Position numbers and translations under genes: made by a program. The notes below the pieces were generated by a model. That model ran no database searches, was not told where the DNA came from, and was given only the letters and a program-made list of their open reading frames with translations. From NCBI GenBank assembly GCA_016787045.1, contig JAEUVA010000011.1:269028-333027 (forward strand): DNA of 64,000 nt, read 5' to 3'. Source of the stretch: Chitinophagales bacterium. GTDB lineage: Bacteria > Bacteroidota > Bacteroidia > Chitinophagales > LD1. Positions 16,942-24,800 of this stretch are shown piece after piece (the stretch's first letter is position 1; each line of letters opens with the position of its first letter).

Positions 16942-17576
16942 TGCAAAAGTTAGCCATCATAGGTTCGGGCGATTTGGCGGGGCAAATAGCACATCACGCA
17001 TTGGCTACCGGCAAATACATTGTTGTCGGTTTTTTTGATGATTTTGAAGAGGCCGGCAAACAAAAATTTGGCAAAGAGGTGTTAGGAAGTTGCACAGACA
17101 TCCTTGAACTGTATAACCAAAAAAAATTTGATGTGTTGATGATGGGTATTGGCTACAAACACATGCCACAGCGGGCATCACTTTTTGAAAAATTGAGCAC
17201 AGCAATACCGTTTGCAACAGTTATACATCCGTCAGTTATTGTTGATAGCAACAGTAAGATAGGTATTGGAGTAATGATATACCCGGGTACAGTAGTAGAC
17301 ATGAATTGTGTGATAGAAGATAATGTGCTTTTATACACGGGTTGTGTTGTTTCGCACGATGTGGCAATTGGTGCCCATACTATTCTATCACCGGGGGTAA
17401 CTACCTCGGGGTTTGTAAAAATTGGCAAACGCGTAAACCTGGGTACCGCTACTGCCATAAGCGATAACATTATTATTAATGACGATATAAAAACAGGAGT
17501 GGGAAGTGTGGTTGTGGAAAATTTGATAAACCCCGGGCTGTACTATGGAGTGCCGGCAAAACAGGAAAATAAATGA
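16941..17576 (+). CDS. Sugar O/N-acetyltransferase, PglD/NeuD family
   Basis: The 211-residue protein has a Rossmann-like N-terminal half (KLAIIGSGDLAGQIAHHA) that binds the sugar nucleotide. A left-handed beta-helix of hexapeptide repeats follows (VIVDSNSKIGIGVMIYPG, VDMNCVIEDNVLLYTG), with the catalytic-type histidine in VVSHDVAIGAH. PglD acetylates a 4-amino sugar nucleotide made by the PLP enzyme PglE. Here the next gene, overlapping by four bases, encodes a WecE-like 4-aminotransferase. N-acetylation of the 4-amino group of dTDP-fucosamine is therefore the best guess. NeuD-type O-acetylation remains possible. The gene overlaps both neighbours, so it belongs to the same transcription unit. 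Confidence 0.87.
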   Translation: MQKLAIIGSGDLAGQIAHHALATGKYIVVGFFDDFEEAGKQKFGKEVLGSCTDILELYNQKKFDVLMMGIGYKHMPQRASLFEKLSTAIPFATVIHPSVIVDSNSKIGIGVMIYPGTVVDMNCVIEDNVLLYTGCVVSHDVAIGAHTILSPGVTTSGFVKIGKRVNLGTATAISDNIIINDDIKTGVGSVVVENLINPGLYYGVPAKQENK

Positions 17577-18709
17577 TACCCTTTAATAAACCATTTCTCA
17601 CCGGAAAGGAGCTGGAGTATATCCAGCAAGCGGTAGCATCGGGCAAGATTTCTGGTGATGGAAAATTTACTAAAAAATGCCATGCGTTCTTTGAAGAAAA
17701 ATATGGATTCAAAAAGTGCCTGCTCACCACATCGTGTACCGATGCATTGGAGATGGCGGCCATACTCATAGACATTCAGCCGGGCGATGAGGTGATTATG
17801 CCTTCTTATACCTTTGTATCTACGGCTAATGCGTTTGTGCTGCGCGGGGCAAAAATTGTATTTGCCGATAGCGGAGCCGAGAACCCCAATATAGACGCCT
17901 CACAAATTGAAGCGCTTATTACACCGCGCACTAAAGCAATAGTGCCCGTTCACTATGCTGGGGTGGCTTGCGATATGGATGCCATTATGGCGCTAGCTAA
18001 TAAATATAAGTTATTTGTAATTGAAGATGCGGCTCAGGCCATTGATAGTTTCTACAACGGCAAACCGCTCGGCTCTATTGGTCATTTGGCGGCATTTAGC
18101 TTTCATGAAACCAAAAATATTATTTCGGGCGAAGGCGGTATGTTGGCCATAAACGATGACCGTTTTGTAAAGCGGGCAGAAATCATTCGCGAGAAAGGGA
18201 CCAACCGTTCTTCATTCTTTAGAGGTGAGGTAGATAAATATGGTTGGGTGGATGTGGGGTCGTCTTTCCTGCCTTCTGAAATAATTGCTGCTTTTCTATT
18301 TGCACAAATCGAAAATTTAGAGCACATACAAAACAAGCGTAAAGAACTCTGGAACACATACTATCATAATCTGCTCCCCTTGCAAACTGCCGGCAAACTT
18401 CGTTTGTCCAATATTCCAGATTACGCGACAAACAACGCACACATGTTTTATGTGGTTTGCAACAACCTTGAGGAGCGCAGCGCATTAATTGAACACTTAA
18501 AGAGCAATAGCATACAAGCAGTATTTCATTACCTCTCCTTACACCAATCTCCATTTTACGAAAAGCTACACGATGGCCGGGTACTGCACGAAACCAACCG
18601 CTATGCCGATTGTTTGGTCAGGTTGCCGCTATACTATGAGTTGCCGATAGCCGTAGTGGAAAGTATCTGTCAGCACATACACCAAGCATTTGTTCAACCT
18701 AATCCTTGA
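17573..18709 (+). CDS. wecE: dTDP-4-amino-4,6-dideoxygalactose transaminase (WecE/RffA-like)
   Basis: This PLP enzyme converts dTDP-4-keto-6-deoxyglucose and glutamate to dTDP-4-amino-4,6-dideoxy-galactose (dTDP-Fuc4N). It is collinear with E. coli WecE over its whole 378 residues. Shared stretches include LDIQPGDEVIMPSYTFVS (here IDIQPGDE), FVLRGAKIVFADS, KAIVPVHYAGVACDMDAIM, REKGTNRSSFFRGEVDKY and NNAHMFYVV. The PLP lysine is K181 in FHETKN, the same number as in E. coli. Agreement this close supports the substrate, not only the family. The upstream rmlA and rmlB genes that make the substrate are not in the window. It overlaps the acetyltransferase gene in ATGA. Confidence 0.93.
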   Translation: MIPFNKPFLTGKELEYIQQAVASGKISGDGKFTKKCHAFFEEKYGFKKCLLTTSCTDALEMAAILIDIQPGDEVIMPSYTFVSTANAFVLRGAKIVFADSGAENPNIDASQIEALITPRTKAIVPVHYAGVACDMDAIMALANKYKLFVIEDAAQAIDSFYNGKPLGSIGHLAAFSFHETKNIISGEGGMLAINDDRFVKRAEIIREKGTNRSSFFRGEVDKYGWVDVGSSFLPSEIIAAFLFAQIENLEHIQNKRKELWNTYYHNLLPLQTAGKLRLSNIPDYATNNAHMFYVVCNNLEERSALIEHLKSNSIQAVFHYLSLHQSPFYEKLHDGRVLHETNRYADCLVRLPLYYELPIAVVESICQHIHQAFVQPNP

Positions 18710-18715
18710 AAGCAC

Positions 18716-19483
18716 ATGTTAACAGCGCTAAAATATACTATCAAGAAACAGATGGAGTTGCTGCCACATAGAGGAACTAAAGTAACTTGCCCAATTTGCG
18801 GATTTAAGGCAAACGACTTATATGCCATTGGCTTAGATCTTCCTGTTTTGAAAGAAAAAGAAGTGGCTGGAGCAGGCAAGCGAAATGCCGGATGCTACAA
18901 CTGCCATTCAACAGATAGAGAGCGATTAGTATATATTTATCTGCGAGATTGTTTTAAACTGTTTCTGCAACCCAAAAGCATTGCTATACTCCATATAGCC
19001 CCGGAGAAACGTATCAGTGAAGCGATTATCCGTCAAGGGTTTAGCAACTACGTTTGTGGCGATAAGTTTACACCCGGATACAGCTATCCCACACACGTAA
19101 AGGATACAGATATTACCGCACTAACATATACGCAAGACTATTTTGATATTATTATTTGTAATCACGTGTTAGAGCATGTGCCTAATGATTCGCTGGCCAT
19201 GCGCGAGTTGTTTAGGGTGTTAAAACCCGGAGGCACAGCCATTTTGCAAGTGCCCATTTCAAAAAATAGCACCGCCACACTCGAAGATGAAAAAGCAACC
19301 ACAGATAAACAGCGCGAAGCTGTTTACGGGCAGTTTGATCATGTACGCTTGTATGGAGCAGATTACAAAAAGCGCTTAGCCGATGCCGGGTTTAGTGTGC
19401 AGATAATGAACCTCTGTACCCAGTATAGCCAATACGGCTTAAGTGATAACGAAGATTTATACGTATGCACTAAGGCCAAATAG
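18716..19483 (+). CDS. SAM-dependent methyltransferase with N-terminal zinc-ribbon-like cysteines
   Basis: The 255-residue protein has paired cysteines at the N-terminus (CPICGF near residue 24 and CYNCHSTDRERL near 60), likely a zinc site. A class I methyltransferase domain follows. The SAM-binding loop is degenerate (ILHIAPEKRISEAI), but the later motifs are clear: DIIICNHVLEHVPNDSLAMREL and FRVLKPGGTAILQVP. This composition is common in glycan loci, where such enzymes methylate sugars, sometimes as a chain cap. The target is not known. It lies six bases after the aminotransferase gene and two bases before a glycosyltransferase gene. Confidence 0.8.
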   Translation: MLTALKYTIKKQMELLPHRGTKVTCPICGFKANDLYAIGLDLPVLKEKEVAGAGKRNAGCYNCHSTDRERLVYIYLRDCFKLFLQPKSIAILHIAPEKRISEAIIRQGFSNYVCGDKFTPGYSYPTHVKDTDITALTYTQDYFDIIICNHVLEHVPNDSLAMRELFRVLKPGGTAILQVPISKNSTATLEDEKATTDKQREAVYGQFDHVRLYGADYKKRLADAGFSVQIMNLCTQYSQYGLSDNEDLYVCTKAK

Positions 19484-19485
19484 AA

Positions 19486-20664
19486 ATGAAGAAGAAGAAA
19501 GTATTGTTTATTGTGTATTACTTTATACAAGCTGGTGGAGAGAGGTATGTATATGAAATAGCAAAACACTTGAATAAAGAAAAGTATGAGGTACACTTTC
19601 TCAAAATCACACCCAACCTTTCTAATAAAAACTGGTCTACAGAGTATTACTATGAACCAACCATACAGGCAGGGTGTCAGATACATTTTTACCCGGATTT
19701 GATTGCAGCAGATAATAATCTTCAAAAGCTTTTGCGGCAAGAAAAGATGACACGGTTTATACCAGTGGGTAGAGTACAGGCAAAGGCATCAACAGAAGTA
19801 GCGAAACGCAAAAAGCAAATACTGTCTAAGTTTTTGCAAAAGTTTGACATTGTGAATTGGATGGGTATAGGTGCATATGCGCACTTAGGCAACAGTTTAG
19901 AGAAGGGTGCTTACAAAGAGTATATCCATATACTTTCTACAAAATTTCAATATGATGATGATTGCTATGCAAAATGGGATAAACAAAAGGGCTACACTTT
20001 TTTTACACCATTTTCACCATGGTTATTGGAGAAGGAATTAGAGGGGTTTACGAATTTTCGCCACATCTATTTTCCAATGAGTTTGGAATTGATACCGTAT
20101 TCGGTTGTACCAACACCACGAAACAATAAACATACAATAGCCGTTTTTTCGCGCATAGATAGAATGAAACCCATGGAGCCGTATTTGTATGCACTAAAGC
20201 TATTACGCGAGAAAAAGATTGATGCACAGTTGTATATCTACGGAGCCGGAGATCCAAAAGCCACTGGGCTGAAACGCCAAATTGATCATTTATACTTATC
20301 GGATAACGTTCATTTTAAAGGCCATGCTGAATCATTAGCGCAAGTGATGAAGAGCGGTGAAATAGATTTGGTTTGGTTTCAGTCCGGCAATAACAGACCT
20401 GCGGGCTTTGCGGCATTTGAAATTGCCATGAGCGGGATTCCACAGGTGTTTTGGGATTTTGGGCATTATGTAGCCGAGCCGGAGTACAATCAGGTTTATC
20501 CTAACTTTACTAACCTCAGTAAATTTGTGGATTGTAGTGCCAATCTATTAACAGATAAGTCAGTTGCCACTGAATTAGGAGAACAACAAAAAAAGTTTGT
20601 GCTTCAAAATCAAAACATACAAAAAAATATTAAAATAATAGAACAGGAGTTTGACATGGTTTAA
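19486..20664 (+). CDS. Glycosyltransferase, GT4-like
   Basis: The 392-residue cytoplasmic protein has a GT-B fold pattern. An N-terminal glycine-rich acceptor region is present (QAGGERYVYEIAKHL). The C-terminal donor half has IAVFSRIDRMKPMEPYL, the nucleotide-sugar part LYIYGAGDPKATGLKR, and GHAESLAQVMKSGEIDLVWFQSG leading to FAAFEIAMSGIPQVFWDFG. The usual EPFGL-type motif is not conserved, so it is a divergent member. Base composition is noticeably more AT-rich than in the genes before it, a possible sign of separate origin. It ends the plus-strand run; its last four bases overlap those of the convergent gene. Confidence 0.8.
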   Translation: MKKKKVLFIVYYFIQAGGERYVYEIAKHLNKEKYEVHFLKITPNLSNKNWSTEYYYEPTIQAGCQIHFYPDLIAADNNLQKLLRQEKMTRFIPVGRVQAKASTEVAKRKKQILSKFLQKFDIVNWMGIGAYAHLGNSLEKGAYKEYIHILSTKFQYDDDCYAKWDKQKGYTFFTPFSPWLLEKELEGFTNFRHIYFPMSLELIPYSVVPTPRNNKHTIAVFSRIDRMKPMEPYLYALKLLREKKIDAQLYIYGAGDPKATGLKRQIDHLYLSDNVHFKGHAESLAQVMKSGEIDLVWFQSGNNRPAGFAAFEIAMSGIPQVFWDFGHYVAEPEYNQVYPNFTNLSKFVDCSANLLTDKSVATELGEQQKKFVLQNQNIQKNIKIIEQEFDMV

Positions 20665-21791
20665 CTCATGCCAAAAATGTGCAATAGCTGTGCTCTCTCA
20701 TGCTGCCAACTAAATTTTTCATTTACTCTTCTCCAACCCGCTTCTCCCATTGTGTTTCTTAAATCAACATTTGTAGCCAACAACAATATTTTTTCAGCCA
20801 TACCTGCACTATCACCCGGTTCAACCAAAAATCCGGTTACCCCATCCTCTACAGCTTCGGGTATTCCGGTGAGCTTAGTGGCCACTACCGGCAGTCCATA
20901 GCTCATAGCTTCCAGAATGGAAACCGGTAGGCCTTCGGCTTGTCCTGTTTCCGGGTCAAGTACGCTGTGTTGTATATATATATCAGATTCTGTAAGCAGC
21001 TGTTTCACATCGCTGTGTGGAACTCCGCCCTTTAAGTGCACTATGTTTTGAAGTTGTAGCGCTGTAACAAATTGCTGAGCGGCCTGAAAGTAAGGCCCGG
21101 CACCCACATAACTAAAATGTAATTTGTTGTTTTTTTCAGCAGCTCTTCTAAATGAATCTAAAGCGAGTATGGGCGATTTGCAGGCAATCATTCTGCCTAC
21201 ATTTAGGCATTTGATTTTATCGGTATTGGTTTTTGGAGAAAAGTTTGGCTGAGAGTCGGTGCCACACGGCACAACAAATATTTTATCTGGTAGAATGCCA
21301 ATATCAATGAGCTGCTTTTTTGAATACTCGCTTATTGTAATGATACCTCCGGTGTTGTTATACCTCAAGTATTCTCTCCGCCATTTCTCTTCACGAAGAC
21401 GGGAATTAATGTCGGTTCCATGTGCATGCGCAAAAAAAGTAATGCCCAAATCATTGGCTAAATCTATCCACTGCACCGACCAATCAAGAAACTCTGACAT
21501 AATAACTCTAACCTTATGTTTCTTGAGAGCGGACTTTAAGGCGGCTATTTCTGGTTGGTAGTTAATAGACCGGTAAAATCTATTTTTAAGCGATTGATAA
21601 GGGCTATACCTTACTTCAAGTTCAAGATTAAAAAATTGGCCACTTACATCCCAGTCATCATGTTTGTTTTTTCGGCTTACAGTAAGTGTTTTGCCAGGTA
21701 GCAATTCATTCGTGTGTTTTTTTACAAAGGTTTGTGAGCGCGCTCCTATGGTTGGGGCAAAAACGGCTAATGGTAATTCTTCAAATTTCAT
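20661..21791 (-). CDS. Glycosyltransferase, GT4 (WcaL-like)
   Basis: The 376-residue protein shows a standard GT4 layout. The donor half reads CLNVGRMIACKSPILALDSF, FSYVGAGPYF, VHLKGGVPHSDVKQLL and then EGLPVSILEAMSYGLPVVAT, with the conserved E-x7-E in the last. The middle part AHAHGTDINSRLREEKW and EYSKKQLIDIGI resembles the colanic-acid enzyme WcaL. It would add a sugar to a lipid-linked glycan at the inner face of the cytoplasmic membrane. It stands alone on the minus strand with a clean TAAGTTTGC element six bases before its ATG. It converges on the preceding plus-strand gene with a four-base overlap. Confidence 0.9.
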   Translation of the reverse strand: MKFEELPLAVFAPTIGARSQTFVKKHTNELLPGKTLTVSRKNKHDDWDVSGQFFNLELEVRYSPYQSLKNRFYRSINYQPEIAALKSALKKHKVRVIMSEFLDWSVQWIDLANDLGITFFAHAHGTDINSRLREEKWRREYLRYNNTGGIITISEYSKKQLIDIGILPDKIFVVPCGTDSQPNFSPKTNTDKIKCLNVGRMIACKSPILALDSFRRAAEKNNKLHFSYVGAGPYFQAAQQFVTALQLQNIVHLKGGVPHSDVKQLLTESDIYIQHSVLDPETGQAEGLPVSILEAMSYGLPVVATKLTGIPEAVEDGVTGFLVEPGDSAGMAEKILLLATNVDLRNTMGEAGWRRVNEKFSWQHERAQLLHIFGMS

Positions 21792-21797
21792 ATCAAC

Positions 21798-21806
21798 GCA
21801 AACTTA
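21798..21806 (-). promoter_or_regulatory. Candidate -7 element of the WcaL-like gene
   Basis: On the minus strand the bases are TAAGTTTGC, a full match to TAnnTTTG followed by C. It ends six bases before the ATG at 21791. The implied leader is nearly absent. No TTG is found at the usual distance upstream. Confidence 0.45.
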
Positions 21807-21853
21807 TCCAAGAACTTAGAATCAGTAATGTTTTCTAAGGGTATTAATGGTTC

Positions 21854-24800
21854 CTACCTCACCACAAACTTTTTAGCCACTACCTCATCATTATACCGCA
21901 CCGTTACCACATACATTCCGGCATTCATATTAGCCGAAGCAATGCTGTAGTCTGTACGGCCCTGTGGCAAATCAAGTACAGTGTTTTTTTCTAACCAATG
22001 CCCATGCATATCAGCAATGCTAATTTGCACGGTGCCCGCCTTGGGTAAAACTATACCAAGGGTACACTCTGCATCTGCCGGATTGGGCAATGGGCCGATG
22101 ATTTGAATTGAGGCAGTAAGTGAGTTACACTGCCGGTTATTATCGGTACGTAACTCTGTTTCGCCATTGTTTACATTTTTTGCCTCCACACACACATAAG
22201 TGTTGGCCTGTACTTCGCTCATTACAAAGCTTGCATTAAAAACATAATCTGTAATATCGCTGCTGTACAGCGCTCCGGTCCAGGTTTCCATCAATTGGCC
22301 TTTGCTGCCCAGCGTGGCATAAAGTTGGGCAGAAGTAACCACTCGGGTACCAATGTTTGATATGGTGGCGGTTACATAAACCAGTTGAGTGCCATTGGTT
22401 AATGGCACCGTGGTTGTGGTTACATTGTCTATACTCAAATCCAAATCGGTAGGGGCAACAATCAGTGTTTTGTATGCAGTATCAGTACAGCCAAAAACCG
22501 AGGTAGCAACTAAATAGACCGTATGTGTATCGTTTTGCAGGTAAATGTGGGTGGGTGTTGCAGTAGCAGAGGTGCTACCATCACCAAAATCCCAGAAATA
22601 GCTGGTAGCTAGTATGCTGTTATTGATAAAGCTGATGCTAAGTGGTGCGCTTCCGTACAACGGAGAGTAACCGAAGTTGGCTTCCGGCAATGGTTTTACC
22701 GAAATAATTTTTGACACCGAATCGGCACAGCCGCTTGAGCTAACCACTTTGAGCGATGCCGGATAATTTCCAACTTCAGAAAACAAGTGAGCTGGAGCAT
22801 TTTGAGAGTAGCTACTTCCGTTAATATTCCAAAAGTACCCCACAAGACTATCGGTTGTGGCATAGCTGCTGTCTATGGGCTGATAGGGCTGGCCAATACA
22901 GGTAACAAGCGGCCCAAAATTAGCATCGGGCTTAGGCGCAATGGTGATGGGTTTGGTAACCGAATTTTTACAACCAATGGCATTTTCTACGGTTAAAGAA
23001 ACCGAATACGTGCCCGCAGTAGCATACGCATGTTCCGCTGCGGCTAAACTATTTGGCGGGCTTTGGTCGCCAAAATTCCACAACCTATCTACAATAGAGA
23101 GCGAAGTAGAAACATCAGTAAACATGGTACTGGCTCCTGCACAAGTATTGGCCACAACAAAATCAGCAACCAATGCACTAAATACTTCAATGCTTTGTGT
23201 TACAGTATCTGCACAACCGGCATTGGTGCTGGCCACCAGTGTAACGGGTATTAGCCCTTGCTGCGGAAACACATACACGGGGCTTTTGCCGCTGAGCACA
23301 TCGCTGCCAATGTACCAGGTCCATTGAGCCACGGTATCGCCAAACAGCGCTATGGAAACATCGGTGAGTTTGCCCGATGTGCCCGCACAAACCACATTGG
23401 GCAGTGTAAAATTAGCCACCGGAGGAGCAGAAACTATTACACTTTTTGTGGCTGAGTTTTGGCACCCCGAGTCACTAACCACGGTTAGTGTAACAGCATA
23501 AACTCCGGGTATAGGATATTTTTTTAATGGATTTTTTACGTTGCCGGTAGTAAAATCACCAAACGCCCAATGCCACGATTTGAAATTGTCCGGAGCCACA
23601 ATTTGTGTAGAATCAAAAAAGCGGGTAGTGTCGCCAATACACACTTGTGTGGCAGAAAAGTTGATGGCAGGAGCAATGCCCTTAACGTACACATTCACCG
23701 AGTCGCGGTTGATGCAGCCCACCAAATCAGTAGCGGTTACTTTGTAATAGCCGGAGGTAGTTATTGCGGTTTGTACGCCATTGGTGCCGTTGCTCCAAAT
23801 ATTAGTTAGCACCGGATACTGAAGCCCGGTAGTTTTAATGCTGATGGTATTGCCGGTACACAAAGCGGTATCATCCGGCAATAGCGTGGTTTTGATGGGA
23901 AACTCATCTATCACTAAATTGAATGCGTTGGTAGTGAAACTGCACCCGTTGGTATCGGTTACTAAACAGGCGTATTGACCGGAGGTATTAAACGTAGCCG
24001 AGGAAGCTGTGGTAAGATCTGTCCACAAATAATTATACAACACAGACGGGGCAATGGTTTGTACCGAAACTGTAGCCGTGTTTCCAAAACAAACTGTGGT
24101 ATCGGTGAGCGATAATTTTGGTTGCGCAAAAGTAACCACCACAGAGTCGGTGGAAATGCGCCCAAACACATCGGTAGTGGTTACTTTGTACACACCACTT
24201 TGCTGTACATTGATAGAGGAAGTTGTAGCGCCATTAGACCATTGGTAATTTAAAAACCTATCGCTGGCATCTAACTTGACAGGGCACAAACTGTAGGTTT
24301 GCGTAATGTTTGAACCAAGTTCTACGGGGGGGGCATATTTGGTATAAAAATAATTCATTACCTGTGTGCGTTCCGTATCGCTCAGCGCACGGGAATATAC
24401 CAGCACCTCTGCTATAGAACCTTTAAAGGCAGTGCCTGATGAGGTGGGCGACTTGCCGATTTGGTAAGGGGCATTGGTAAAAGAGGATGTTACCGCGCTG
24501 GTAGTGTTGGCTTGTGCTGATGGTGTGCCATTGATGTAGTTGCGCAAGTCAACGTTTTTGCGCTTCAATACTTCGTTTATGCGAAATGGAAATCCGGCAG
24601 ATGGGGCAGAAGAACTGGCCCCGCTAACAAATGTGTTATTGGTTTGTGTGCCTATGGTTTGGTTGAGCAATCTGCGGCAAAGCCAAAATCCGTTATCGCT
24701 CCGGTTGATAGCAAAAAGTCCGGCAAGCAAACCGGTTTGCGGTTGCGTATCGCCTTTGGCAAGTATCATTACCGTAAGCGAACTATCGCTTAAGCCGGCA

